The notes: generated by a model not told the origin, from the letters alone. Positions 17,613 to 27,311 are shown, counted from the stretch's first letter. The stretch: DNA of 64,000 nt from OLB16 sp964481775 (GCA_964481775.1 CAYZUX010000004.1:1-64000); one strand, 5' to 3'. Program-made: numbers and translations.

Positions 17613-19061
17613 TCAGGTCCAGCCTTTGAGGGAGCAACGTTTTTGGATTTCGGCGAGATTTTCACTTGCCCAGTCACTCATTCGGGGATCTGGTGAATAA
17701 TATCTATCGATCCGGCTCATGGCCTTCCCGGCTTGACCCAGATTCCCCCCATAGAATATGTGTGAAGCAGCCAGGATAGCCACTCCCATGGCCGACTCAG
17801 TCGACGAGGGGCGTGCCAGGGGGATCTGAAGGAGGTCGGCGCGGATCTGGTTCCAGACATCACTGAGTGATCCGCTTCCGGTCGTATAGACAGGGGCACA
17901 AACCTCGATCCCCAATGCTGTGAAGCGCTCAAAGCACCACTTTTCCACCAGGGCGACTCCCTGCAAGAGAGAGAGATAACGGTCTATATCATCAGTGGGT
18001 GCATCGAAAAAGCCCTCTGCTCCAGGTGCGTTGAAGGGGAAACGTTCTCCGATTTCAACGAGGGGGTAACACAGGGTATTGGATGGGAACCGGGCATGGG
18101 CCTTGAGGTCAAGCGAGGCAAGGTCTTGACCACTGAAGAGTGTTTTTAGACAGGCTCCACCTACATTACTGGCCCCTCCGGGCAGCCAACCACCCCCCGG
18201 GTGGCGGTGGCAGTAAATGACTCCATGGGGATCGTATATGAGGTCCTTTGAGATGCCTTTGAAGGCCAAAGTGGTTCCCAGGGTGACCGAGAACTCTCCC
18301 GGCGAAATAGCACCTGTCGCCAGAAATGCCGCCGTGCTATCGGTCACTCCCGTGAAGACCCCGGTGCCCCGTGGTATCCCCAGTTGTTCCGCAATATCCA
18401 TGCGAACCATCCCCACCATTTCACCGGATGGGATCACTTGGGGAAGGAGCTCCGTCAATCCCAGCGTGGAGAGCTCTTCAGGCCAACAGTCCCGCACCAG
18501 GTTGTACCCTGTTTTCAGTGAATTGGAGGGATCCGAGATCCCATGCTGTCCAGTGAGGTGGCCGATCACATAGTCACATTGGTGCTCGATCCGTCTGGTC
18601 TTCGCAAAAAGGAGCGGTTTGTGTCTTTGCATCCAGAGGATCTTGCTGAGGGCGAATGTGGCTCCGAAACGGTATCCCACCTCCTGGCAATGGCGGGCCA
18701 GGATTTGATTCAGCTCCCGTGCTTCCTCTTTGGCGCGGGTGTCATTGTGAAGGATCCCGGGATAAAGGGGTGTATCCGCTGCATCCAGGAAGACCACCGT
18801 GCCCGAGGTCCCATCCACACAGATCGCCCGGAGTCCATCAGGGCTGATACCTTCATTGCGCAGTTCTTGAAGGCATTTCCCAAGGGCGGCCATGGATGCG
18901 ATCTTCCAACTCCCAGCCACCTGTTCTGAGGCTCCAGTGTGGTCCATGAAAGGAGGTGGCAGGAGATGACTTGCGCTGGAGAGAACCTTACCGGAGGCAT
19001 CCACCGCAAGAGCACGTGCTCCGCCGGTTCCCAGATCGAGGCCGATGACAAAGTCTGTCAA
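17613..19061 (-). CDS. FGGY-family carbohydrate kinase (ribulokinase/xylulokinase type)
   Basis: The 482-residue protein has the FGGY N-terminal motif GLDLGTGGARALAVD (about residues 7-21) and GTTLAFKG and GGASNVGGA in the C-terminal lobe. These features resemble the XK1/D-ribulokinase group of cyanobacteria and plants more than classical XylB, but the sugar is not known from sequence. It would phosphorylate a sugar with ATP in the cytoplasm. Its start lies 5 bases after the stop of the small unknown gene at 19067, so the two are co-transcribed. Confidence 0.75.
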   Translation of the reverse strand: MTDFVIGLDLGTGGARALAVDASGKVLSSASHLLPPPFMDHTGASEQVAGSWKIASMAALGKCLQELRNEGISPDGLRAICVDGTSGTVVFLDAADTPLYPGILHNDTRAKEEARELNQILARHCQEVGYRFGATFALSKILWMQRHKPLLFAKTRRIEHQCDYVIGHLTGQHGISDPSNSLKTGYNLVRDCWPEELSTLGLTELLPQVIPSGEMVGMVRMDIAEQLGIPRGTGVFTGVTDSTAAFLATGAISPGEFSVTLGTTLAFKGISKDLIYDPHGVIYCHRHPGGGWLPGGASNVGGACLKTLFSGQDLASLDLKAHARFPSNTLCYPLVEIGERFPFNAPGAEGFFDAPTDDIDRYLSLLQGVALVEKWCFERFTALGIEVCAPVYTTGSGSLSDVWNQIRADLLQIPLARPSSTESAMGVAILAASHIFYGGNLGQAGKAMSRIDRYYSPDPRMSDWASENLAEIQKRCSLKGWT

Positions 19062-19066
19062 AGCGC

Positions 19067-19534
19067 TCAGTCCTCCTTCAAATGCCCTTCGAGCGCAATG
19101 ACATACCCCTTCAGATACATGGCCACCTGGTCGTACAACTCGGGTGTTTCCAGGTTCTCGTAGGGGATCTCACTGATAAAATAAAACTCTCCGGAATCAT
19201 GGTAGTGGAGCATTGGGTATTCGAGGTCATCATCGGCCTCCATTTCGTCTTCCAGGAACTCCGTCATGGATCCGCCGTTATCCAAAACCGCCTGCTCGAT
19301 ACCCTCGCTGACCCAACGGTTTGTGGTTACCAGGCCAATGCGGACAGTTCGTGCCCCAGCGCGGACACCGATCATGAAGGCACTGTCTTTTTGGGGCCGG
19401 AAAAGAAGTCGGAGGTCATCCCGGGCGGTACCACCCGCCGGAAGTTGAATTTCCTTGTGTGGAGATTCCCAGGGCCGGTAATCTTTCCATTGGGTCCAGG
19501 CCCAGTCGAGAAACCTCTGTGCTGCTTCATCCAT
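19067..19534 (-). CDS. Conserved-looking small protein of unknown function
   Basis: The product is 155 residues if it begins at the ATG at 19534; a longer frame would start at a TTG at 19567. Neither start has a clear ribosome binding site. It is acidic in the middle (EDEMEADDDLEYP) and otherwise looks like a globular cytoplasmic protein with no signal or membrane segment. It ends 5 bases before the kinase start. I do not recognise the family; an effector-like or chaperone-like role cannot be told. Confidence 0.6.
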   Translation of the reverse strand: MDEAAQRFLDWAWTQWKDYRPWESPHKEIQLPAGGTARDDLRLLFRPQKDSAFMIGVRAGARTVRIGLVTTNRWVSEGIEQAVLDNGGSMTEFLEDEMEADDDLEYPMLHYHDSGEFYFISEIPYENLETPELYDQVAMYLKGYVIALEGHLKED

Positions 19535-19668
19535 GGATGGAGTGGATTGCACGGGGACAGGCCTCAATCAGTCGTCGTGGTGCTCAACCAATACAGGAAT
19601 CCTCTCCTGTACAGGAGTTTCTGAGGCTGCCCCGGGAACGGGATGGATGGGAGTATCATCCCGGATTC

Positions 19669-20616
19669 TCAGGAGGCCACGGCAGAACGTGCCTCATCCG
19701 CCAGAGGGGTACTCAGATAACGTTCACCACAGCTGGGTAAGATGGCCACGATGAGTTTTCCTTCGTTGCCGGAGCGTGATGCAACCTCGAGGGCGGCATG
19801 GAGAGCGGCTCCTGAGGAAATACCGCATAGGATTCCCTCGGTTTTGGCTGCCTGGCGTGCCCGCTCAAAGGAGTCTTCATTCGAGACCGTGATGACCTCA
19901 TCAATTACTTTGCGATTCAGGATATCGGGAACAAAACCGGCTCCGATCCCCTGGATACGGTGAGGACCTGCTTTTCCCCCGGAAAGGACCGGAGAGTCTT
20001 TAGGTTCCACCGCAATCATTCGCAGAGATGGTTTTCTTGCTTTGAGAACCTCGCCGACCCCGGTCAGGGTCCCACCTGTTCCCACACCAGAGACCACGAA
20101 ATCGACTGCGCCATCGGTATCATTCCAGATCTCCTCGGCAGTGGTTTTGCGGTGGATTTCGGGATTGGCGGGATTCTTGAACTGTTGGGGCATCCAGGCA
20201 TTGGGAGTGGAGTGGACGATTTCTTCGGCGCGCGAGATCGCTCCCGGCATTCCCTTTGATGCCGGGGTCAATTCCAGTTCGGCCCCCAGCATGTGAAGAA
20301 GGATTCGCCGTTCCATGGACATGGATTCCGGCATGGTCAGGATCAGACGATAACCACGGGCGGCGGCCACGAAAGCCAATCCAATTCCAGTATTTCCACT
20401 GGTTGGCTCGACAATGACAGTGTCTTTTTTGAGGATCCCCTCTCTTTCCGCCGCATCCATCATGCTGACCGCGATACGGTCCTTGACACTGGCTAATGGA
20501 TTGAAGAACTCGAGCTTGCAAACCACCGTGGCTTTAAGTCCCTCGGCCATGCGGTTAAGGCGTACCAGCGGAGTATTTCCAACCGTCTCGGTAATGTTGT
20601 TATAGATCCTGCCCAT
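19669..20616 (-). CDS. cysK: Cysteine synthase A (O-acetylserine sulfhydrylase)
   Basis: The 315-residue product has the CysK motifs VGNTPLVRLNR (about residues 12-22), the PLP lysine in NPLASVKDR (Lys45), TSGNTGIGLAF, and GTGGTLTG. It joins O-acetylserine and sulfide to give cysteine in the cytoplasm. Start 20616 (MGRIYNN) is taken over an upstream in-frame start at 20643 because it matches the usual family N-terminus. The downstream end is close to the small unknown gene, about 100 bases away; the two may not share a promoter. Confidence 0.93.
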   Translation of the reverse strand: MGRIYNNITETVGNTPLVRLNRMAEGLKATVVCKLEFFNPLASVKDRIAVSMMDAAEREGILKKDTVIVEPTSGNTGIGLAFVAAARGYRLILTMPESMSMERRILLHMLGAELELTPASKGMPGAISRAEEIVHSTPNAWMPQQFKNPANPEIHRKTTAEEIWNDTDGAVDFVVSGVGTGGTLTGVGEVLKARKPSLRMIAVEPKDSPVLSGGKAGPHRIQGIGAGFVPDILNRKVIDEVITVSNEDSFERARQAAKTEGILCGISSGAALHAALEVASRSGNEGKLIVAILPSCGERYLSTPLADEARSAVAS

Positions 20617-20853
20617 TTCCTGTTCCGACCTCCATCGCGTCAAGTCCCTTGATCCTAATGAACCAGCCAGTAGGAAGCAAGCACAGATAATAGATTCTTC
20701 ATCATGTCATCATGGGCAGGGCTATGACCCTTACGTACGGTCTGTAGAATGATCAATGGCATCTGGACACGGCCAGGCATGCCAATGTCGGGATCTATGA
20801 CTGGATCGAGGCGGAGAAGCCTTCGAATCCTGGCAGATCAGGGGAGTGTTTTC

Positions 20854-21612
20854 ATGCTTTTATGGCGGCTGATGACGCGGATTGGAACCGGGATCGTTTG
20901 TTTCGGCCTAAGCATGGCCTGTCAGGGTCAAGCCTCCTTTTCTATTGACCACTCCCTGTTCGATCGTATCCTGAGGGAAACAGTCACGGATGGTTTGGTC
21001 GATTATGCCAAGCTGGCTCAGCCGCAATACTACACGGACTTGCAGACCTATATCTCCCAGTTAGCGGAAGCCCCCTTCGATTCAATGATCCGCGAGGAGC
21101 AGATCGCCACTGCCATCAATGCTTACAATGCGAACTGTCTCAACGGTGTCCTGAAGGAAAGAAAAATCAAGACCGTGAAGGAAGTGTGGTTTTTCTTTAA
21201 GAACACCAAGTTCCACCTCGGTGGAAAAGAGATGAGCCTGGACAGCCTGGAACAGGATGTCCTGCGGAAAATGAACGAACCGAGGATCCATTTTACGATT
21301 GTACGTGCCACAAGGGGTGGCCCCTCCCTGGCTTCGCATGCTTACCGGGGCGAAACAATCGAATCTGAACTGGAGGAGGCGGCTCGGCTATTTCTCCGGA
21401 ATCAGAACCAGAACCGGTTGGACCGTGAAAAGAAAACGCTTTATTTGAGTCCTATCCTCAAGTGGTTCAAAAAGGACTTCACCACACAGGCCCCCAGTAT
21501 CAAAGCTTATGTCTTGCCATTCCTTTCCGACGCCGACCAGTCTTTTCTCAAAGAGCAGCCGGTTAAGGTCAAGTTTCTCGAGTTTGACTGGGGTTTAAAT
21601 GGTCATTTCTGA
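20854..21612 (+). CDS. DUF547-family secreted protein, atypical
   Basis: The 252-residue product has a signal peptide (MTRIGTGIVCFGLSMA) and matches the DUF547 pattern: ATAINAYNANCLNGVL (about residues 82-98), IHFTIVRATRGGPSLASHAY (about 145-165), LEEAARLFL and LSPILKWFKKDF. Most DUF547 proteins read CASxSCPxL in the second block; here it is RATRGGPSL, so the conserved cysteines are lost. Start 20854 follows GGGGAG by nine bases; the longer frame from 20749 would place 35 extra residues before the signal. DUF547 function is not known. Confidence 0.72.
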   Translation: MLLWRLMTRIGTGIVCFGLSMACQGQASFSIDHSLFDRILRETVTDGLVDYAKLAQPQYYTDLQTYISQLAEAPFDSMIREEQIATAINAYNANCLNGVLKERKIKTVKEVWFFFKNTKFHLGGKEMSLDSLEQDVLRKMNEPRIHFTIVRATRGGPSLASHAYRGETIESELEEAARLFLRNQNQNRLDREKKTLYLSPILKWFKKDFTTQAPSIKAYVLPFLSDADQSFLKEQPVKVKFLEFDWGLNGHF

Positions 21613-21648
21613 GAGGTTTCGGTCTGGAACCCGGGAGTCCTCAGCTTA

Positions 21649-21678
21649 TTGACACTATTCCGGCTCCATTCCTATACT
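21649..21678 (+). promoter_or_regulatory. Strong sigma-70-type promoter
   Basis: TTGACA (21649-21654) and TATACT (21673-21678) are spaced by 18 bases, close to the consensus. It lies in the 272-base stretch between the DUF547 gene and the secreted low-complexity protein and would drive the envelope cluster that follows. The remainder of this stretch holds no gene that I can support. Confidence 0.65.
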
Positions 21679-21884
21679 TTCCACCGGGGTAAGGGGTTCG
21701 ATGGGTCCGTGGGATTCCCGGTTGGAAGATCCCTTCGCGTGGACACCACAAGAGCATAAGGAATGGGGCAGTCGGGCACGTGAAGAGAAGGAGCGGGGGC
21801 CCCTTGAGATGTGGGGCGGATCAACCTACCCGCCGGGTGGTTTCGGTCAAACTGTACGGGACTCAGGCCGCTCACGTGCCGTAA

Positions 21885-23129
21885 ATGAAGTGTTTAATAA
21901 AGATTACGTGGCGTGGGGGTCACCAAGGTCCTGTGAAAAATTTGACCATTTTCCCATTCAGAGAGCAGTCCTTGAAGCCTGTGAAAAGAGGTTGGAAGAA
22001 ACTCCTCTTTGCGTTGGCTTTCCTTTCCATTGTGTTCTTACTGCCGGGGCTTCTCCTGGCACAGGATGCGCCCCCGGTTTCTCCACCTGAAGCAGTGAAT
22101 CCGGACGCTGAAGCTCCCTCACCTCCAACCGGACCTCAAGGATCTGGCGGGACATCCCGGCCATCGGGAAGCGGGAGCAGCAGTAGTTCGGAAGAGGCTG
22201 AAGTTCTTGTCACCATCAAGGAAGGTTGGCGGCAGACGGGTGCCAGCCGGATCTATGATGCGGTGGATGGAAGGATGATTACCAACGATGTGACGGTCAG
22301 GCCTTTCCGTCAGAAGAAAGAAGACGCCCTGAAGATGTTTGATGATGGCTCCCATGGGGATGAGGTACCCTATGATGGGATTCCCTCCCGTGTGCTGGTG
22401 AACTCAACCGACTTCATCGGGCCCCGTACCGCGGCCAACTACGATGAGCTGAAAGGGTTGCTGTTCACGATCGGGAATCATAAGGAGGGGGCGCAGAAGT
22501 TCTTTGGTTTCCCGATGGTCTCCCTGGAATGGGATGGAGACGATATCCCCTGGGACCCACAGGCGCGTATCAGTCCGGGGGTCTACAGGCTTACCGCTCT
22601 CGAGAAAAGGATGTACGCCTTCATTATGCGTGACAGTCTCGATATCACGCGTGCCTATCAGAATGCCGAGGGGAAGGATCTCACCCCATTTGAAGACACG
22701 GTTGATCCACCGACTGGCCTGGGCTCCAACTCCCAGGAATCACGCCGGGATTCGAAGGGGATTCAGAATTGGGAAGAGGCTCTTTCCAGTGGGAAGAAGG
22801 TGAAGCTCGAGCGGAAGATGATGGCGGCACTGGCGGGGACAGAGATCGCCAGTGCCAGCTGGTTTCCGGGAGGGCTTTCAGCCGTCAAGATCGCGGGTTA
22901 CCGTTCCGGAGCCGCAGGCTCTCTCTCGGCGCTGGGCCTGAGCGGAATGGGGCTGCAGGGTGGAGCACCGGTTTATGGCGGATATGGCCTGATGGGCCGT
23001 GGAGGATACGGTGGGGGCTATGGTGGACTGGGTGCCTTGGGTATGGGTGCCGGTGGTGGTTATGGTGGCATGAACGTCCAGACGTTCACTCCCGCGATGG
23101 GAGCCATGGGTTTTGCCGCTGGTTATTAG
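21885..23129 (+). CDS. Secreted Pro/Ser- and Gly/Tyr-rich protein of unknown function
   Basis: The start is uncertain: ATG 21885 lacks a ribosome site, while GTG codons at 21933 and 21981 would put the signal peptide (GWKKLLFALAFLSIVFLLPG) near the N-terminus; 21981 gives the most typical signal. The mature protein has a Pro/Ser linker (about residues 65-105 from 21885), a charged, probably folded middle (about 105-345), and a C-terminal stretch rich in Gly and Tyr (YGGYGLMGRGGYGGGYGGL). I know no family for it. It is the first gene after a strong promoter and stands before the helical-protein and lipoprotein genes, so it may be part of that envelope cluster. Confidence 0.65.
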   Translation: MKCLIKITWRGGHQGPVKNLTIFPFREQSLKPVKRGWKKLLFALAFLSIVFLLPGLLLAQDAPPVSPPEAVNPDAEAPSPPTGPQGSGGTSRPSGSGSSSSSEEAEVLVTIKEGWRQTGASRIYDAVDGRMITNDVTVRPFRQKKEDALKMFDDGSHGDEVPYDGIPSRVLVNSTDFIGPRTAANYDELKGLLFTIGNHKEGAQKFFGFPMVSLEWDGDDIPWDPQARISPGVYRLTALEKRMYAFIMRDSLDITRAYQNAEGKDLTPFEDTVDPPTGLGSNSQESRRDSKGIQNWEEALSSGKKVKLERKMMAALAGTEIASASWFPGGLSAVKIAGYRSGAAGSLSALGLSGMGLQGGAPVYGGYGLMGRGGYGGGYGGLGALGMGAGGGYGGMNVQTFTPAMGAMGFAAGY

Positions 23130-23209
23130 TCTGGAAGGTTACCAATGAAATGTGGGGTCAGCCTGCTGTTGGTCGGGATGGGCTGATTGGCCGGAGGTTT
23201 CTCTGAATA

Positions 23210-23620
23210 ATGGCAAAAAAAAGCGCTTCGGTGGCGATTCCGCCCAAAGAGCGGGAGCATCTGGAAGAGTGTGTTGCCACCATCAAGTCCTTTCTTGAGG
23301 TGTGGGTACAGTTTTATTGGACATTCCGTCACGTTTATCTCGGAGATCCTGTGACGGTTCAAAAAGAACTTCAGTTCCTCCAGGCCAAGTCAGATGTTGC
23401 CCGTCGTCACCAGTACCTTTACGACCAGCTCGGCAACCTTTACATCGGGGGTGATTACATCACCGACCTGTTGCGCAAGGTGGTCAACCTTGAGAAGATC
23501 TCGAAAACCCAAAAAGAGAACTATCACAAGATTGAAAAGCACTGGCATACAGTCTTTCTGAATTTGCATGACACATTGATTTCGATCCAATTCCGTTTGG
23601 ATCAGGAGGACAAATCATGA
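23210..23620 (+). CDS. Small helical cytoplasmic protein (paralogue A)
   Basis: This 136-residue product has no signal or membrane helix and looks mostly helical. Its middle, FLQAKSDVARRHQYLYDQL followed by LLRKVVNLEKI, aligns with the gene at 27312 (FLLIKAEIVKKSRILQII and LLNVCQSLEYI), so the two appear paralogous and flank the giant lipoprotein gene. It overlaps that gene's start (ATGA). The family is not known to me. The context suggests it helps or regulates the lipoprotein, which is inference. Confidence 0.62.
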   Translation: MAKKSASVAIPPKEREHLEECVATIKSFLEVWVQFYWTFRHVYLGDPVTVQKELQFLQAKSDVARRHQYLYDQLGNLYIGGDYITDLLRKVVNLEKISKTQKENYHKIEKHWHTVFLNLHDTLISIQFRLDQEDKS

Positions 23621-26600
23621 TTATCCGCATGAATGCTCCGAACCGGGGCCGGGCCATGGTGGCCCTGATGCTGTTGCCGGTGCTGGCACTCGGAGGCTGC
23701 GGCTTCTACAAGAACTGGCAGGTGGGAAAAAAGAACCAGGAGGTGGAAACCCTGCTTGCCAATGTCCAGTCGCAGCAGGCGGATCGGTATCTTCCTGATG
23801 ATTTTGATAAAGCCCGGCGGGCACTGGAGGATTCACGCGCGGCAGCCGAGGCGTCCAATTATGAGGAGGCTTTTGGACGCAGCGATGAGGCCAAGGCTCT
23901 GCTCGAGCAGATCGATGCACGCTTGCCGCAGGTCCGAGCGGATGTTCAAGCCAAACAGAGTCAGTTGACTGACATCCAAGTCCATTTGACAGAAGCCTTG
24001 GGAAAGATCCGCAGTTATGCGCCCGAGGAGGCCACGCTGATCGAATCCGCCTCCAGGGCAGTCGCCAGTGCCTCCGAATTGCTCCAGGCACCCAAACAGG
24101 TTGCCCAGGGAGACCAGGGGTATGATGCGATCCTGGAGAAAGCCAAGGCAGCCCTCAGTGAAGCCACCGCGGGATTGGCTCGCATCGAAAAAGATAAGGC
24201 CGAAAAAGGGATTGCCGCACTTGAGGATGCCTGGAGGCAGGCTCAGGGGATTGAGGTGCCCAAGTACGCTCCCGAATCGGTGAAGATTCCCCAGGCGATT
24301 GATGTGGGTAAAGCCCTGATTGCCTCAGCCAGTTACCAGACGGTTCTCAACCAGGTCCCCATGGTTCAAGCGGAACTTCAGCGCTTTACAGTCCGGGCGC
24401 GCGAGGCCAGGGCCAAGGCTCGTATCGAACATGCCCAGCGGTTGATCGACCTGGCCAGTGAAGAACCGGATGCCTCCGAGGAAAAGATCAACGAGGCCAA
24501 GACCGCCCTGGATGAAGCGATTGCCCAAAGCCGCGATGCCAAGTTCGATGAAGCCTTTGCCTCCGCCGAAAAGGCCCTGAACACAGCACGCAGTGAGGTG
24601 AAGGCCTTGGAGGATGAGATCCTGCAGAACATCGCTGACCTCTCCGCGAGGATCGAGGAGTCCCACAAATGGGAGACAGAAAGGATTTCCGAGGCGAAGT
24701 TTACGCAAGCAGTTGCCGATCGTGACAAGGCTCAAGACCTGGCACGCGAGATCCTTTTCAATGAAGCTCGGAATGCGATCGAAAGCGGATCAGACGCGAT
24801 CGAGGAAGCGATTGGCGAGGCACGCACGGTCAAACTCGCGGTGAGGATCCGTGAAGATGAAACCAGCCTGCAAGCCACCGAGGAGCGTGGAACTTACCTC
24901 TACCTGAAAGAGGATTATCAGGCCATCCAGGGATTGATTGAAAATGCCACCGCCCAGGTTGACACGGCATCGTATGATGAGGCGGAGGCAACCCTGGCCA
25001 AGGCCGAACAGATGATTTTGGGGCTGGAGACCGGGCTACGCACTCTGGCGCAGCAACGTGTCAGTGAGGTGGAGGCGGTATTGAAAGAGGCCAAGGATGC
25101 CGGCGCTGAGAAAAATGCCCCTGAGCTGCTGGAAGATGCCTCCACCGCCCTGGCGGATGCACTTGCAAGCGCCGCCAAAGCCGAGTGGAAAGAAACCATT
25201 GAGGCGTGTGAGGGAGCGTTGACCAAGTCCAGGGAAGCCGCTCAGCAATCCTACAAGATCGTGTCCGAGGAACTCCTCCCGGTAGCGGAAAAAGAGATTG
25301 AGAACGCCAAGACAGCTGGCGCTGCCAGCTATGCCGCTGAAGTCTACAACCGGGCTCTCGATGCCCTTGATCAGTCCCGCAAGGCTTACCAGGCGGCCCA
25401 ATTCAAAGAAGCATTGCAGAAGGTAACCCAGTCACGTGATGAAGCGGTCCTGGCGAGACGTCACCTGGTGGAACGTGCCCAGGCCGCGGTGAATTCAGCC
25501 ATCGAGGCCAAGGCACAGGAATACGATACAGACACCATCGCGGCTGCCTTGGTGGATTTGGCGGATGCGAAGTCCCTGATGGAACAGGGACAATTCGAAT
25601 CGTCCCGTGAGAAAGCCCTGTCTGCGGAGCAGAAGGCCCAGTCCGCCGAGGTCAAGACCTGGAATTTACGTGCCCAGGCCGCCATTGCCCATCTGAAAGA
25701 GCGTGTGGATTCAGCCGAGGCCCATCAGGCCCCGGCCTACGCGGGAGAGGAGTTCCGCAAGGTTTCAACTGCTCTATTAGGCGCGGAGGGGCTTTTCGGA
25801 TCCCAGAAGTTTGAAGAGGCTTACCGGCAGGCTGATAGTGGTGAGGCTGACGCGGATAAAGTTTTCGCCAAGCTGGAGGAGCAAGCCGGAAAGGTTCGCG
25901 GGGAGTATGATGCGCTTGTCAACAAGCTCAAGACATTTGTGCAGGATCCATTCGGCGTGGGACTCCATTCGGAGGCCACAATGCGTCTGGGAGCCATCGA
26001 CCAGGCGATTGCACGAAAGGATTGGGGTGGCGTCTTTTCCTTGTACCGTGAGGGAACCCAGACAGTCGACAAGGCGATCGTGGCCACCAAGATCCACAAT
26101 ATCAATACTCAGAAGGCGAAACTGGAACAGCTGATAGCTGTGAATGAACAGCAAGGGTTGTTCAAGTTGACGAAAATCAGTGCTGAGCAGATGCGTGGTG
26201 AGCTCGCCAAGGTTGTGTTCGATCCGGCGCTTGACCGGTTAAAACCGGAGGTGGACTACTATCGTGAGGGTGTCCGTGCCCTGGCCAAGGTTGAGTCGGA
26301 CTTGGGCCGGATTCGTGAAATGGCGGTGACCGAGGCTGATTCCAGGATTACCAGGATCCGTACAGACATTGACAACGCCCGTGAGATTGGAGCAAGGGAT
26401 ATGCCTGGCGGAGCTTTTGATGGAGCCATCGACAGTTACGAAAAGGCACGTGACATGGTGGTCCTGCTGCGCAATCCCATCGATGGAGTCCCCCCCACCG
26501 ATTTCAATCAACTCGCCCAGCAGATCGCCGCTGCGGAGTCAGAAGCCACCAAGTTGAATCAGATGGCATTGGCCCAGAGAAGCACAACCGATTATCTCAG

Positions 26601-27099
26601 GGACCTGATTGTCTGGACCTATGACATGACCAAGTTTCTCGACCAGTGGTACCCGGTCGAGGCGCTGGGATACCAGATGATCATCCAGGCCGATCTGACC
26701 AGTGATATGTACTCCTACCGTATCGCCCAGATGGAAATTACTCCAAGGAAGTTTCTGTCGGAGGCGGAAAGCCTGTATGACCGTGTCAAGGTTGTCTCTC
26801 CTCCGCCTGCCATGTCAGCCCTGCATGAGGTGGCGCTGGAATGTTTCGCCACCTTTGTCAAATCCGCTGATGGATTCTACCGTTATGGGCTCTTCACGCG
26901 TTACCCCAAACGGATGCGGGAACGTTACCTGATCGATGCCTACACCTCTCTCGAGAGGCTCCATGCGATGAATGAAACCATGATCACGATGATTCTCAAG
27001 CAGGTTCGTGTCTATGGTTTGACCGACTTTGAGAGAGATCTTTCTAATGAACTGAGTGCGTTCTCCACTTATCTCCGCCGGGATAGGACAGCGGGCTAA
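23617..27099 (+). CDS. Giant tandem-repeat lipoprotein (DUF4398-like units)
   Basis: The 1160-residue protein has a lipobox LALGGC with Cys28. Residues about 45-770 contain at least nine or ten units of about 80-90 residues, with a common pattern: [A/K]xYAPE..., a run of A-L-x-x-A, then a stretch such as NYEEAFGRSDEAKALLEQI, KFDEAFASAEKALNTARSE, SYDEAEATLAKAEQMI, QFKEALQKVTQSRDEA. This is the style of DUF4398 and TolA-like alpha-helical repeats. The last about 300 residues are different and hold a W/Y-rich patch (TYDMTKFLDQWYPVEALGYQ). It probably sits in the outer or inner membrane and spans the periplasm. Function is unknown; size and repeat number make it stand out. Confidence 0.8.
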   Translation: MIIRMNAPNRGRAMVALMLLPVLALGGCGFYKNWQVGKKNQEVETLLANVQSQQADRYLPDDFDKARRALEDSRAAAEASNYEEAFGRSDEAKALLEQIDARLPQVRADVQAKQSQLTDIQVHLTEALGKIRSYAPEEATLIESASRAVASASELLQAPKQVAQGDQGYDAILEKAKAALSEATAGLARIEKDKAEKGIAALEDAWRQAQGIEVPKYAPESVKIPQAIDVGKALIASASYQTVLNQVPMVQAELQRFTVRAREARAKARIEHAQRLIDLASEEPDASEEKINEAKTALDEAIAQSRDAKFDEAFASAEKALNTARSEVKALEDEILQNIADLSARIEESHKWETERISEAKFTQAVADRDKAQDLAREILFNEARNAIESGSDAIEEAIGEARTVKLAVRIREDETSLQATEERGTYLYLKEDYQAIQGLIENATAQVDTASYDEAEATLAKAEQMILGLETGLRTLAQQRVSEVEAVLKEAKDAGAEKNAPELLEDASTALADALASAAKAEWKETIEACEGALTKSREAAQQSYKIVSEELLPVAEKEIENAKTAGAASYAAEVYNRALDALDQSRKAYQAAQFKEALQKVTQSRDEAVLARRHLVERAQAAVNSAIEAKAQEYDTDTIAAALVDLADAKSLMEQGQFESSREKALSAEQKAQSAEVKTWNLRAQAAIAHLKERVDSAEAHQAPAYAGEEFRKVSTALLGAEGLFGSQKFEEAYRQADSGEADADKVFAKLEEQAGKVRGEYDALVNKLKTFVQDPFGVGLHSEATMRLGAIDQAIARKDWGGVFSLYREGTQTVDKAIVATKIHNINTQKAKLEQLIAVNEQQGLFKLTKISAEQMRGELAKVVFDPALDRLKPEVDYYREGVRALAKVESDLGRIREMAVTEADSRITRIRTDIDNAREIGARDMPGGAFDGAIDSYEKARDMVVLLRNPIDGVPPTDFNQLAQQIAAAESEATKLNQMALAQRSTTDYLRDLIVWTYDMTKFLDQWYPVEALGYQMIIQADLTSDMYSYRIAQMEITPRKFLSEAESLYDRVKVVSPPPAMSALHEVALECFATFVKSADGFYRYGLFTRYPKRMRERYLIDAYTSLERLHAMNETMITMILKQVRVYGLTDFERDLSNELSAFSTYLRRDRTAG

Positions 27100-27126
27100 G
27101 CGCGCGCCGGGTAAGGAATCCGACAC

Positions 27127-27231
27127 ATGGAATTAACTCCCACGACAATTGAGATCATCGATGGCATACTCATTGTGCTGTTCGCTGTTTATGTCCTGTA
27201 CTGCCTGGGTGTATTCAGCAAGGAAAAGTAA
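27127..27231 (+). CDS. 34-residue single-helix membrane peptide
   Basis: An ATG at 27127 opens a 34-codon frame with a single hydrophobic helix (GILIVLFAVYVLYCLGVF) and a basic end. TAAGGAAT lies about 9 bases upstream. It falls between the giant lipoprotein and the second small helical protein and is too short for routine gene calling. It could be a membrane anchor or partner of the lipoprotein; this is inference. Confidence 0.5.
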   Translation: MELTPTTIEIIDGILIVLFAVYVLYCLGVFSKEK

Positions 27232-27311
27232 AAAAGTGGATTCCCTTTATCCGGCCAGGGGACAGGAGAGCAGGAACTCTTTTACACGGAATACAGAGGA
27301 GCATTTGACTC

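Noticed and set aside
20749..20853. Protein-like alternate frame upstream of the DUF547 gene
   Set aside because: A second frame reads like a protein fragment, but it has no start, no ribosome site and no recognisable family.
21701..22090. 129-codon open frame after the strong promoter, with AAGGGG before its ATG
   Set aside because: It overlaps the start and signal peptide of the secreted protein in another frame, and the second half is clearly a shadow. The first 60 codons could be a leader peptide, but nothing supports it.
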